A stretch of DNA of 64,000 nt from Lophium mytilinum. Its lineage: Eukaryota > Ascomycota > Dothideomycetes > Mytilinidiales > Mytilinidiaceae. Positions 43,558 to 55,111 of this stretch are shown piece by piece. The DNA is taken from NCBI GenBank assembly GCA_010093605.1, contig MU004183.1, forward strand, positions 2,611,114 through 2,675,113, given 5' to 3'. Positions within the stretch are counted from its first letter, which is position 1, and each line of letters starts with the position of its first letter. Below the pieces are notes generated by a model, which saw nothing but the letters and a program-made list of their open reading frames with translations, ran no database searches and was not told where the DNA came from. Made by a program: the position numbers and the translations under genes.

Positions 43558-45913
43558 TCATTCAACCGGACGAGCAGTGGAGACGTCAGGAACACCCACT
43601 CCCTCTACTACCTTCGCCCCAACAATTTCGTATACGGGCAACTCTTGCAGCCGAGAAATCACATGATGCAGCGTTGGCAATGCCTCCCAATCTAGTGCAT
43701 CTATCTTGAAAGTCGCCTTCGCCGCCTTGAAGAATCGCTGAGGCTTGGGTTTTGGTGTGAGATCTTTCGATGCATCGAAGATTGTGTACTCTTCGGCAGG
43801 CTTGCCTTTGTTCTCCCGACCAACTTTTGGCATGTAACGGTAAGCGAGAATACCGTCATCAGCCTCGCCACTGATCGCTCCACTCTCCGAAGACGGATCT
43901 ACCTCTTGTAGTCCCTCCAAGTTGAACTCTCCCCAAGTGGCCCCTTCCCAGCCGGTCTTAATCCGATACGAGGTCTGTCTTCGGTACACATCTACTGATG
44001 TGTACAACTTTGGCATCCCTAGCTCTTCTCGCCCGGATACAATCGGGTCGGTCAAGGATTCGAAAAGAAGCGGCAGGTACGTGCCGCTCAACGTTTCTTT
44101 GTTCTTTGTTTCATACTCAACACCATGGATGTAGAGACCGATATGTTTGTATCCTGAACCACCAAGCCACTCCATCTTGTTTAGCGTCGTTTGTGAGATG
44201 GACGCGTAGGCTACGGTGCCAGGAGACTTAAAACTCCATCCAGGGCGGCCGGGGGGGAAGAGGTTTTGAAGTAAAGTTCGCGATGTCTTGAACTTAATAG
44301 ACGCTGTTGTGAATGTGGACTGCGTACCGTCCCTGACGACCCCATAAGCGGTCTGCCGCGGTCCTGGCATGGGGCCGAATGCTATTGGCATGCGCCAATA
44401 GATATTAGGGTTCCTCTTCCATGTCCACTCTCGGAGTTTCTGCGTTGAGTTATCCCATTCGTCATGGCCAAAGTTGTAGTTTGAGAATTCGTTCACTGCC
44501 GACGTTAGCTGCTATTCAACACCATGCTCGATTATCTCTCTTCAGCTTACTGTCTAATTTGGTCTTTCCATTCCGGCTCTCCCCAAGCATGCGCGAGAAT
44601 TCCTGGATACGATTTGCTCGCTCATACCGAATTTCCTGATAGAGTTTCAGCCTGTCGGCTACCTCCTCCGGCGGGGTGCCGTAAGGGAAGAGTATTGCTA
44701 AGGAGGCCGCATCCTCAATGGCAACACCTGCACCTTGGCCCTGGTGGGGTAAGAATGGATGTGCCGCATCTCCCAGAAGAGCCAAGCGCTCGTACGTCCA
44801 ATTTGGAATAACTTTCATGTCCAGCAGGGTCCACACTTTGACCGTCTTTGGATCAACCTTGCCAATAAGTGCTCGTACGGCTGGGTCGAATGAACTGTAG
44901 ATATGCAGCATTCTATCACGGTCACCAGTCTGATCCCATCCGTCGCCGGACTCAGCCGCCGACTCCGACTCCGGATGGACGCATACGAAATTCAGCACGC
45001 TGTTTTTCGAAGTCGGGTACATGATGATCCGGCGGTCTTCCGCGTACCAGATCGACAGCTCCCCGGGCGTCTCGACAAATTGCTGTGTTGCCGGATCCGC
45101 TTGCGCAGCCTCTTTCGGCACCAGAAATCGATAGGCACTCTTACCACAGGAGAATGGCTCGACATTGCCTTCTGGGACTTGTTTCCTTGCAATAGAATGC
45201 ACACCGTCTGCTCCTAAGACCACATCACCGTGGAACTGGCTTCCGTCCTCAAGCGTGATGCTCGCGGTAGTTGGCTGAATGTCAATAACTCTGCTGGACA
45301 AGTGCAATGCTACTGGCTTCCCCGTCTCGTGCGGAGTCGTTGCGACAGACTTTAGCTGATTGTGCAACTCGATACGGTGAGCAAGTAGCCAAGGCTGGAG
45401 GAGAGTCAGTAAGAATGACTCCTCCTGGCAGGAGTAAGTGAGTGGGACTTGCATGCTGCCATAACTTGTTCGCCTCTCTAAGGTCCATCGATCTCTCCGT
45501 ATCTCCTGTTGCAGAGTACTCTGTAAGCTGTCGTTTCAGTCAGTCCATATTTAAAAGTCGCCAGAGGTTTAGAGAGACGCATTACTCTTTCCATGGGGTT
45601 CGCGCCGAACGTCTCGGCGAATATCCCCAGTCGGCGCAGGATACCATTTGCGTTTGGTGCCAGATGGATTGCTGCTCCGGTCTCGCGTGCAAGAGCTGAC
45701 TGTTCAAATACCTGCGAGATGCGCTGAGCTTAAGTCTGTTAGGTTCAATATCACACGAACCTGAACATGATGACCTTGCTTTCGTAGAGCGATTGCTGCC
45801 GTCAAGCCTCCAATACCAGCCCCAACTATCAGGATATTCAAATGAGCCCCCTTAGCTGATGCCGATTCCTCGCGCGCGGCCGCGCCATTCACACTAGCCA
45901 TTCCGTTTGACAT
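43558..45913 (-). CDS. FAD-dependent monooxygenase fused to an acetoacetate-decarboxylase-like domain
   Basis: Five exons (45913-45761, 45711-45586, 45527-45453, 45394-44551, 44495-43558) encode 711 residues in one continuous frame. Residues 1-400 are a salicylate-hydroxylase-type monooxygenase: VGAGIGG (30-36), WLLAHRIELHNQL, VLGADGVHS, LLGDAAHPFLPHQGQGAGVAIEDA. Residues about 440-690 are ADC-like: KFKTSRTLLQNLFPPG, SPGTVAYASIS, YIHGVEY, LTDPIVSGREELGMPKLY. In bacterial ADC the Schiff-base Lys follows Pro in PKK; here the second Lys is Leu. Intron 3 uses GC..AG ends. Intron 4 (44550-44496, GTAAGC, GCTAAC, GCAG) joins A|TG to make the fusion; the second domain has no ATG of its own. The likely reaction is hydroxylation of an aromatic acid, perhaps coupled to decarboxylation. 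Confidence 0.85.
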
Positions 45914-46583
45914 TCTCGCGGGTCTCTAGTCTTTAGATTTGCGACTGCTTGAAGACTTGAAACGATGTGAACAGTTGAGAGGCTCGAAGCTACTCGTATA
46001 TGTGTGAATAGGGCACCCGGACTCGATTCGGGCTTCTTGAGGATGTACATGCGGCTCCACTGATCGTCTCAGAGAAACGCTCGGGATGTGGGGCTTGGGG
46101 CCGGTAAGGCGAGCTCTAGGAATCCGGCCGATAGCCCCCTCGGCAGATGACTTCTAGCACTGGCTTGTGGTATTGTTTTGCAAACATGGATTGGTACACT
46201 ACTTCTGCCCGGTTAAGTTTGGCTGGCCTTATTTCATCCCATCGTAAGGTCAGGTTTTCAACCACTGTTAAAGTTTTGACGCTACAGCGTCTAGCATTAG
46301 GGGGTAAAAGGCTGTCTACACCAAAAATCACGACTCAGCTCTCTCTGGAAGAATTACTGATTGGGCAAACTTTACCCGTGCACTCCCAAGCGCCCCACAG
46401 CTTTTGCCCTCTGTAAGCCCTTCCCCCTGCAGGTGGTGAGGGACCAAGGGACCTACCATGGGATGGAAGGCCAAGGAGAGGGTTGTCGCACTTTATACGA
46501 AAGTCATGGGTGATTCAAAGAGATTTGCTCAAAATGTGACCCTTTATTTCAATGCCGCATATCAATACTTTATCGTTGAATGT
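45914..46583. other. Intergenic region
   Basis: 670 bp holding the monooxygenase promoter and the 3' flank of the dehydrogenase gene. No gene seen; the frames are short and featureless. Confidence 0.5.
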
Positions 46584-48100
46584 CTACAACTGTGCTTTCG
46601 TGCCATTTTCTAGCTCTTGATAATCTTGAATCCAGGCCACCTTGTCGCTAAGATATTTTTGCGCCCGCAAGTCTCCTGAACGCGCATGGCCTTCAAAGTT
46701 TTCTGCTCGAGCAGCACGACCGCATAGTCTACCAAGTTCCCCGCTAGCTTCGCTGCTCTTGACCTCTTGATAAGTCACTGTTCGCAAGAACTTGCCAGCC
46801 CAGAGTCCGCCTGTGTACCTCGCTGCCTTCCTCGTGGGAAGGACGTGATTTGTCCCAATGACCTGCAACTCGCGTGTTAGATTTCAAGCGTAGGCAGGAC
46901 GTTCACAACAGCAGAGCTGCGGCAACGTACCTTGTCTCCATAAGAAACACATGTCTTCTCTCCCAGAAATAGAGCTCCGTAGGCGGACATGTTTTCCAGT
47001 GCATCTCGAGGTCGCTTCGTAAACACCTGTACGTGCTCGCTGGCGTATTCATCCGCCAACTTCCAAGCTTCGGCCAGGCTGTCAACCACTATTACTTCAC
47101 CAAACGCATTCCAAGATGCTCCAGCAGTGACACCCGTGGAAAGGTTCTTCAAAAGCTCGTCGATGATTTCGATAGATTTTCGACCTACAGCCTCTGATGT
47201 CGTGATGATAACCGCGGGAGAGTCCGGACCATGCTCTGCTTGTGAAAGTATGTCCGTGGCGATGGTGAATGGATCCGCTGTTTCGTCCGCCACCAGGAGG
47301 ATCTCTGTAGGTCCGGCAAACAGATCAATACCGATTTCGCCAAAAAGCTGTCTTTTGCCCTCGGCCACGAAAGCATTGCCTGGACCTGCGATGAAATCAA
47401 CTTTGCGAATCGTTTGGGTACCAATTGCCATGGCTGCTACAGCTTGAACTCCCCCTAGGATGAAGATCTCGTCGGCGCCTGCCAGATGCATTGCGGCCAC
47501 GGTTGCATTGGGGATCTTGCCAGCGATAGGCGGCGTGCATCCTACAACATGTCGAACACCGGCAACCTTCGCGGTGAGAATGGTCATGTGGGCCGAAGCA
47601 AGGAGTGGGTACCGTCCGCCCGGGATGTAGCTACGCAAACACATCAGTCCAGCGATTAAGGCCATGTGGTGTGGCGTACTCACGCGCCAACGCAGTCGAT
47701 TGGAACATTTTTCTGGCCAAGGAAGACTCCCTTTGATAGTGTTAGTGTCATAGGAAGAACCCGAACAGCCGAAGGGATTGCTCACGGGGCGTATTTCCAG
47801 CTCGAAGTCTCTTATCGAGTTCCGTTGTGCGGCTGCAAAGGCTTTGACGTTTGACTGCACTTGCTTAATATCGTCAATCGTCTGTTTCGGGCACGCGGCT
47901 ATCGCAGCCAAAGTCTCTTCTTGGGTGAGCTTGAAAGATTGAGGTGCCCATTTATCAAATTTCTTAGAGTACTTGCGAACAGCGTCATCTCCAGTCAATC
48001 GTATTTCGTCGATTACACCCTTGACAATGGCGCTGACATCAACTCTGGGTGTATTCGCCGCCTCGGCTGTGGAACCGCTCTTGAGGAACTTATGGCCCAT
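46584..48100 (-). CDS. Histidinol-dehydrogenase-like NAD enzyme, standalone
   Basis: Exons 48100-47786, 47730-47684, 47630-46931 and 46862-46584 (introns 55, 53 and 68 bp) give 446 residues. The 47-bp second exon encodes VFLGQKNVPIDCVG and is confirmed by family match on both sides. Blocks: YIPGGRYPLLASAHM, GVRHVVGCTPP, DFIAGPGNAFVAEGKRQLFG, DLFAGPTEILLVADETADP, QAEHGPDSPAVIIT, SYGDKVIGTNHVLPT. Fungal histidine synthesis uses a trifunctional His4-type protein, so a single-domain copy inside an oxidative cluster is probably a paralogue. Bacterial relatives such as HpsN oxidise a diol to a carboxylate in two NAD steps through a Zn site. A similar alcohol-to-acid step fits here. Confidence 0.88.
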
Positions 48101-48744
48101 TGTTTTTAATCAATAGTGGGAGGTTGCTAGGGATCTTTGTTGTTGAGTGCACACAGTTCGACGTGATACTAGTTGCATTTGGGCATCTCTACTCTCGTAC
48201 TAATAGCCTACGACGTCCCAAACGAATTAGGTGAGCAGAGTACCGGCTCCACCTTGATTGTCAATCCGACATCGGAGGATCTAGAAAACTTGCTCTTGTG
48301 TGGAGTGGGGTGAAAGTTGAATCCGAAATGTTGTCGCCCACAGGAACAGCGGGAAATGGAGTATTTCCTACCCATGCACGGAACCCTCGTTCGTTCGCTG
48401 CTCACCAGGCTCCAGTGTGGAAGGGCATAATCCCACGCCACTAGTCTTCACGGGACAATTGGAATCAACGGTGGTAATCTGCATGTTCAATAGTTCCCAT
48501 ACATGGGTCTGCTTTGCCAAATCATGCAATGTTGCTGGGGCGAAAGGAGATCAAAAGCCAGAGGCGCCCGGTGCATCCCTGCAGGATTGCCTCTCTTGCA
48601 AATTAGGAGGAAGAGAAGATTGTTGTAAAGGTTGTGTGAAAATTGCTTTGTAAGGACGGCACAGCGGCTAGCTATACGCCGGTTGAGGTGGCTCGTAAAA
48701 AAAGGGGCTAGGCCCAACCACTAGAAATCAACAACAGCCTTCCA
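48101..48744. other. Intergenic region
   Basis: 644 bp of promoter for the dehydrogenase gene plus 3' flank of the cupin. No gene supported. Confidence 0.5.
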
Positions 48745-49293
48745 TCATCTCGACGGCTTTACATCATCCATTCCGCCACCGTAGTCTTCTCCCAGTTGCA
48801 CCCCATTGAATTCCAAAGGCTGAGCCTCCTGCAAAACGTAAAGCATTCGTGCCCAAGTAGTTGAGCTCGGATTCCTCCATGCGTGATTTGTCCCCCTCTG
48901 AATCGATATGTCTCCGCGCTTCAAGAGTCGCGTTTCGCCCGAATCCAGTACCAGCTCGACCTCTCCCTCGAGGACCACCCCGTAATCCAGACTGATTGTT
49001 CGATGCATCGGCGACAACGACCCAGGATTCATGTCGACAACTCGTATGACTGTGCCACCTGGGATCGTGACTCCAGGCAGGTTGTTCGTGTAGTGCTGGT
49101 AGACCTCCAGGTCTTTGTTCCCGCTGAGATTGACCGGATATTCATTCGTGGCGTAGCCCAGGCTGAATCGAGCCCCATTCGCAAGCTGCTGCCATTGGAG
49201 AGTATCCGGCACGGCTTTTGAGAATGTGGTTACGCCTCGCTCATCGTGGTTAGTGATATAGCGACTGAGCGGCCGGAGTCCGTTATCATCCAT
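48745..49293 (-). CDS. Single-domain cupin protein
   Basis: Intronless, 182 residues, complete. A cupin barrel is seen in the centre: GTVIRVVDMNPGSLSPMHRTISLDYGVVLEGEVELVLDSGETRLLKRGDISIQRGTNHAWRNPSS in outline, broken here into motif 1 (SPMHRTISLDYGVVLEGEVE) and motif 2 (GDISIQRGTNHAWRN), which hold metal-binding His residues. Relatives are small cytosolic cupins of fungal and bacterial catabolic loci, annotated as cupin_2 proteins. The exact reaction is unknown; isomerase, dioxygenase or ligand-sensing roles are possible. The start is 339 bp from that of the divergent SDR, so the two may share a promoter. Confidence 0.85.
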   Translation of the reverse strand: MDDNGLRPLSRYITNHDERGVTTFSKAVPDTLQWQQLANGARFSLGYATNEYPVNLSGNKDLEVYQHYTNNLPGVTIPGGTVIRVVDMNPGSLSPMHRTISLDYGVVLEGEVELVLDSGETRLLKRGDISIQRGTNHAWRNPSSTTWARMLYVLQEAQPLEFNGVQLGEDYGGGMDDVKPSR

Positions 49294-49632
49294 ATCGAGT
49301 GTGCTGATTGAGTGAGAGTGGAAGGGTGGCGGACAAAAAGGTTGTTCGAAGACCCACGACTAGCTGCTAGCCCATTCATGAACTGCGGCCTGGCGGCTCA
49401 ACGGCCCAAGTGCCAGGAACACGACCCGATGGTGGTGAGCGCTAGGCGAGGGAAGTCAGTCACGATCTCGGGAACTCAACATAGGGGAGTGGGGGTGTGG
49501 GGCCGAAAGCCATCCTCAAATTAGGAGAAACGAAAAAGCATTCCATGTCGAGGAGGACAATAATCAATGGAATGGTACAATCATGCGATTTTCTTGGAGC
49601 TGGATTCTCTTGCCTTCTATCATTGACCGATC
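49294..49632. other. Shared divergent promoter (cupin / second SDR)
   Basis: 339 bp between divergent start codons with no gene of its own. It is a likely bidirectional promoter. Confidence 0.5.
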
Positions 49633-50569
49633 ATGGACACATCCAAAGTTGCTCTCGTTACGGCTGGGTCGAAAGGACTTGGGGCAGCTATTGCTCGGGT
49701 TCTGGCTACCGAAGCTCACATGCGAGTCGTGATCAACTACCACTCGGATTCTTCTAGTGCAGATGAACTTGTTCAGGAACTGAAGCACTTGACACGAACA
49801 AACACACGGCACGATGGAAGCTTGTCCAACGCAGAACGTTTCATAGCGATAAAAGCGGACATGGCATTCCCCGACCAGATCAAACAACTAGTTGAAGAAA
49901 GCATTGCTAAGATGGGACGATTGGATGCTGTGGTCTCAAATGCAGGATGGACACGCATGACAAACTTCATGGATCTACAGGATGCAGATCGTGAAGCTGA
50001 TTGGGATCAATGCTTCAACATGAATGTTAAGAGTCACTTCTTCCTATTTATGGCTAGTCACAAACACCTGAAGAGTAGCGAAGGCGCATTCATTGCGACA
50101 GCAAGTGTTGCTGGCGTCAAACCAAGCGGTAGCTCGCTGGTGAGTCTGTCTAGACCACTAATCATCCCTATCGCGCTAACAGTAATATAGCCTTATGCTG
50201 TCACTAAAGCTGCTCTCGTTCATTTGACAAAGTCCCTTGCAGTCATTGCTGCTCCTCAAATACGTGTCAACTGCGTCTCCCCAGGCGTCTTACTCACGGT
50301 GAGTTCTTGCCAACGTTGTACGTGTGTCAATGGCTGAAAAGAATAGGACTGGGGCCGTCAATTTTCAGAGGAACGGCTCCAGACCGTGAAAACAATAAAT
50401 GTCCTCAAGCGACTTGCAAAAACTGAGGTGAGTGTCGTACCATTCCATGAGATTGTCAGCGCTTACGTGTGTTCACTCCAAGGATGTCGCACAGCAAGTA
50501 AAAGTCCTTGTACTTTCTCAGTCCGTAACTGGGGTAAATTCGGTTGTTGATGCTGGCTTTTCTCTATGA
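49633..50569 (+). CDS. Short-chain dehydrogenase/reductase with four exons
   Basis: Exons 49633-50139, 50191-50298, 50347-50427 and 50483-50569 (introns of 51, 48 and 55 bp, all GTGAGT donors in phase 0) encode 260 residues. Motifs: LVTAGSKGLGAAIA, ADMAFPDQ, VVSNAGWT, NVKSHFFLF, Ser in IATASVAGVKP, Tyr/Lys in YAVTKAAL, RVNCVSPGVLLT, and a C-terminal SVTGVNSVVDAGFSL. The NAD(P) loop reads AGSKGLG in place of TGxxxGIG, a common variant. Each intron lies between codons, so the last three small exons were called from splice sites plus family fit. A second alcohol/ketone oxidoreductase for the cluster. Confidence 0.9.
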
Positions 50570-50871
50570 ATAGGGTCATCCATACGTTAGACGACGACGA
50601 GGAAGTGACAGAGACGAAAAGTGTAATCCCATCCAGGGAATAGAAAGCTACATACGTAATTCTCCAGCACCAGACTGCTTCACGTTTTGAACACCAAGCA
50701 AGGGGTGCAGCTGCCGAGCTTCGGGTAGTGGTCTTCTTCGTATTTCAATAGCATTTCGAACATGTTCTCAAAGGAGAAAAGGCATATATTACTTCCCACG
50801 CAGGATAACTGTTGATATGCGAACCTTTGCTCAAAATTTGGCCTAAATCAAATTGAAAGACAGCTCCATGC
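50570..50871. other. Convergent intergenic region
   Basis: 302 bp of shared 3' flank between the SDR and the dioxygenase. No gene seen. Confidence 0.5.
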
Positions 50872-51802
50872 TCAGGCGCTGGCTATTGGCACGCTCTGCC
50901 AGCCACCAATGATGAACTGCGAATTGCACATGTTGGTGAGTTCCCAGGTCTCGGCCTTCAATTCGCCATATGTTCCCAAATCATCCTCGCTACCTGCTGC
51001 GCCAGCAACAAACATTGCAGCCATGAAGTGATCGTCAGTGGCGTGCGCGTCTCTAAACCTGGGATGCTTCATCAACCTGGTGACAGCTCGCCGGAGGAAG
51101 GGGCCGCTGTTGTTCGAAATGGCGTCTTCCACGGCTTGGCGAAACTCCATTGCCCAATCCCCTGGTGGTTTTTCCTGTGCAAAGTTGTCCGAGTATTGCA
51201 GCATGGGCCGCCATTCATTGCGATACAAGTTGTGGACCGCACCGCCAGTGCCGATGAGAAGGTACCCTTGTTCTCGCAAAGGGCGCAGCGCGGCTCCCGC
51301 CTTCATGTGAAAGTGTGGATCAAAGCGGGAATTGAGCGAGATGATGGTTGTGGGAGGACATTTTGCGGGGAACATGCGGATCAGAATGAGGTACGTGTCG
51401 TGGATCCAGTCAAAGGTTTCGTTGCCAGTAACGTTGAAGCCGCTGGCTGACAGCATACTGATACAGCGCTGTGCGCCTTGCAGATCGGGCACCAACTCAT
51501 AATCGACGTACTTTGACGGGTGGACGTAGGCAACGGGAGACTTGGTAGGCTTCGGGTTCGTCGAGACTTGGATCTTGTCTTTGCCAAGACAGTCCCAGTG
51601 TGCGCCCTTGGTGGTGTTAGAATAACTGCCTGTGCGAACGTGTGCGATGACTTCCTACCATCATAACCACGCCCTTGATGCCGTGCGCCAACGCATCGTC
51701 TCCGCATTTTTTCCAGTAGTCGGCCGAATCCGACGCTTCGCCCAGCATCATGGTCGAGCCATGCGAAAAGAAGTGCACTGGTGTTGGAGGGGACATAGTC
51801 AT
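50872..51802 (-). CDS. Extradiol ring-opening dioxygenase, DODA/LigB type
   Basis: Exons 51802-51659 and 51606-50872 (52-bp intron, GTAGGA..CAAG) give 292 residues. Class III extradiol hallmarks in order: PVHFFSHGSTMMLGE with the first metal His, MGAHWDCLG formed across the intron (family SAHW), HPSKYVDYEL, ETFDWIHDTYLILIRMFP (usually LDHG.W.P), SLNSRFDPHFHMKAG, LLIGTGGAVHNL with the acid/base His, and ATDDHFMAAMFVAGA. These enzymes use non-heme metal and O2 to open catechol rings; plant DODA makes betalamic acid from DOPA. With an aromatic monooxygenase nearby, a catechol intermediate is the natural substrate. The gene is divergent from the regulator gene (316 bp). Confidence 0.92.
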
Positions 51803-52118
51803 TGTTTCCTCAGAAATTCGCTATCACGCTTCAGCAGCAGGCCGGCCGCTGTCCTCTTGATTGCGCCTGCGCATCCCATGGACTGGCACTGCAAGCCGAC
51901 GACTCCAGCATGCCCACCTCGGAGCCGCTTCGATCGGCAAGCGGTCCCGAGAAGCATGCGCCCGGCTCTTCGACGCCGAAAAACGAGGCCGGAATGCAGC
52001 ACCCCGCATTTGAAAGGTATTCTAAGGGGTAACTCGCCCACTTTCCCTACACCACACCACACCACGCTCTCCCCACTTTCACCTCCACCTTTCCCAGCTG
52101 TGCAGCCATATTCCTACC
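51803..52118. other. Shared divergent promoter (dioxygenase / regulator)
   Basis: 316 bp between divergent starts; it includes a short ACCAC repeat just before the regulator's leader. No gene called. Confidence 0.5.
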
Positions 52119-54989
52119 ATGACCACCATGTCCGATGCTCTGCCAACACCACAGCCAGCGTCTGCCACTCCCGAGCCTTCACCCGCGTCGCCCGAACATG
52201 GTGCGCGACCAGCCCGTGGCGCGTTCCAGTGCGGAACCTGCTCGCAGTCCTACACCCGACTCGACCACCTGGCCCGCCATGTGCGCTCACGTTCGTATCC
52301 TTGTCCTGTTGTGGCGTCTATCATGGCTATGCTGACGGCCCGCCCCGCGTAGACACGCAGGAGAAGCCCTACGCCTGCCATGCGTGCGAGAAGCGTTTCA
52401 GTCGAGTGTAAAGAGCCAGTCCGCACCCGGTCTGGCTGTCACCATGCTGACTAGCCTCGACGCAGCGACCTGCTACGGCGCCATGCTGCATTGCACAGCC
52501 AAGATTCGGGAGCCGAGCCGGCCAAACGTCGTCGAATTGGCACCAACGCGGCAGGTGCAGTACGCGTGTCTCAGGCTTGTGAAGCTTGCGCAGACAATCA
52601 CCTGAAATGCGAAGACCAGAAACCGTGCAAGCGATGTCGGAGCAAGAACGTCTCTTGTCATGTGGCTCCGAAGGCGTCGGCGAGAGACATGATTGAAGTG
52701 AGAGAAGAAGAGTGCGAGGAGCTGCAGGTGGCTTTGGACCCCGCACTGGTAGCTGCGTCGTCTGTAGGCAATCATGAACCCGATCTACAACACCAGTCGG
52801 AGAGGATGCCCTTCAACAACGACCATTCCGCTCCTAAAGACATTTCCAATCTGAGTAATACTTTTTCTGCGAATGGAGAAGTGCCTTTCTATTCCTTCTT
52901 GCCCTCGGAACAACAGCCTGAAATGTTGGCGCATTCCTCAGAAAGAACCATGATGAATCCGACGGTCGATGGCTTGCCTGATGCAATGAACATGCCATTC
53001 ACGGATTCCATGGATTTGCTTCCTGCCACATTCATGCCCATCCTGCCGAGCGGCACAAGGACGCCCCGAGGAGTATTCGACTTCGGCCTCGAGACAAATC
53101 TGGAATTTAGTGACAGTGACCTTGGTTTCCTCAACTCTTACAACACTCGTATCCCTTTTGAATTCGAAAACCATTGCGAAGCAGTTAACCTACCACGTTC
53201 CGACACAGTCAACGACGACATCGTTGATGCATCAACTCCGAAGACTGCGAGCCCTTTACAGACATCAATCTGGCGCTTTGTTCCCGACTCTCGCGACCAT
53301 GCGGCAGCAGAGCAGCCACATCTATCGCTTCCGGCCGCTGAAAGTGGTGGAGATGGTGCTGCGAGTCGCGTTGAACTTGGTCGGCGGGCTACGACAGAGA
53401 AGCTCGACATGCTGTCACGCGACAGGATTCTCGGTATCGTGCTCAGCCAAGTCAAGCCGCACATCTCTCGGGCCTTGTATTCGTTCCCCTCTGTAGACTT
53501 GCTTGATAGCTTGCTACAGTACTTCTTAACCGCCCCATTCTCCGGTGCCAGCTCTTGGTTCCATGCTGCCAGTTTCTGCCCAAGCAAGTCGCGGCCGGAA
53601 CTTTTGGCTGCAATGGCTGCCGCTGGCGCTGTCTTGACACCGGACATGTCGCTACGGAAGCTCGGCTTCGCCATTCAGGAAATCATCCGTAACTATTTGC
53701 CCACTGTATGGGAGAACAATAATACCGAAATCCGGGATCTTGAGCTTGCGCAAGCCTTCATGCTGCAATTGGAGATCGGCATCTGGAGTGGTAATAGTCG
53801 CAAGATTGAAATTGCCGAAAGTTTCCAACAGCCACTGCTGACGATGCTTCGTCGCGGAGGCAAGTTCAGGCGGTCCAGCTATCCGACGATTCTGTTGCAA
53901 CCTGACGACAATAACGAGACGCTAAGCGAGAAGTGGCATACGTGGATCAAGCAAGAGTCTTTCAAAAGATTGGTTTTCCATCTCCTCCAGCATGACGCAC
54001 AGTCCTCCGTCGCACTTCTGGTAAGCCCGCTGATATCTTATGCTGAAGTCGGTCTTCCGTTACCAGAATCACAATCTCTCTGGACAGCGACCAGCGCAAA
54101 GGACTGGAAGGCGCTGTACTTGGCCAACACGATTAATGCTTCGATTCGCATACCAGCACTGACGGACTGTATTAATGATCTGGAACTGCTGGAGGCGAGT
54201 AGCCATCTCATTGACGTGCCATTATCAAGTCGTGCATTCCTGCACGCGCTGTGGGGAATGGTCTGGGAATACCGCCAATTAGCTCTGTTGTTTCGTGGGC
54301 AGCCGCATTTCTGGGATGGCGGACTTGTAATGATGTCCCGATACCAAGAACTAATCAAGATACTCGACCACTTCCGCCTTGGCTATGCGCAAGGCTGCAA
54401 CCTACTTTTGGAACTAATCCTCATGCATATGCACCTATCACTGGATGATGTGCAGCTTTTCGCAGGATTGGAGGGTCCGGACGAGGCCCGCCGCGTGTAC
54501 CAATCAATGGGAGAATGGGCGCGAAGCAAAGCCTCGCGTCAGGCCGTATGGCACGCAGGCCAGGTCGTTCGAGCTGCCAAGTCTCTGCAGCCTCAGCATC
54601 TGCGAGACATCAACGCCATCGCCGTATATCACGCAAGCCTGGCGTTTTGGGCATACGCCTTAGCTTCCAGGATAGTGGACTCAGAAAGAGCTTCTATGGC
54701 CGCACAGAGCACGTCAGCAAATCCTCGCGCTGCGGAAATACAAATGGTCTGGCTAGATAATGCGGAGACGGTGGACACCCAAAAATTTGTTGCCCTGAAA
54801 CGAGGCTCGCCTGCGTTACGCGACGTTCGGCCAGGCACCCAAGCAGTGCCACTTGAGGCCCCAAGCGCTGTGATTAAGGTTTTGATCGAGACAATGCGCC
54901 AAAACCACATCGAGCTGGATCGCCCAAAACCACCGCTTGTAGAGAACCTTATCCAGCTTATGGAGGCATTGAGGGATACGGCGAAATGA
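52119..54989 (+). CDS. Transcription factor with two C2H2 fingers and a Zn2Cys6 cluster
   Basis: Exons 52119-52290, 52353-52407 and 52466-54989 (introns 62 and 58 bp, one inside each zinc finger) encode 916 residues. Finger 1: FQCGTCSQSYTRLDHLARHVRSH. Finger 2: YACHACEKRFSRVDLLRRHAALH. A few residues on comes the binuclear cluster CEACADNHLKCEDQKPCKRC then 6-C spacing (C-x2-C-x6-C-x5-C-x2-C-x6-C). The long remainder is the fungal-specific regulator domain (FSGASSWFHAASFCPSKS; LLRGGKF-like helices; HALWGMVWEYRQL). The C2H2-plus-Zn2Cys6 layout is a known fungal class. Placed mid-cluster and divergent from the ring-opening enzyme, it is the likely pathway-specific activator. Nuclear. Confidence 0.93.
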
Positions 54990-55111
54990 CAGGTCCCATA
55001 TGTGTGTATCTAGATACCTGAATTCTGCCTCCCGAGAGATGATACAATTGGAAGCTACAGATACATTGCTCTCTAAGACATGAGAAAGTGGAGGGCTTCA
55101 AAGTGCCAGTT

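Noticed and set aside
43558-44496. ADC-like frame as a separate gene
   Set aside because: It would need a GTG start 20 bp after the monooxygenase stop; a canonical in-phase intron fuses the two instead.
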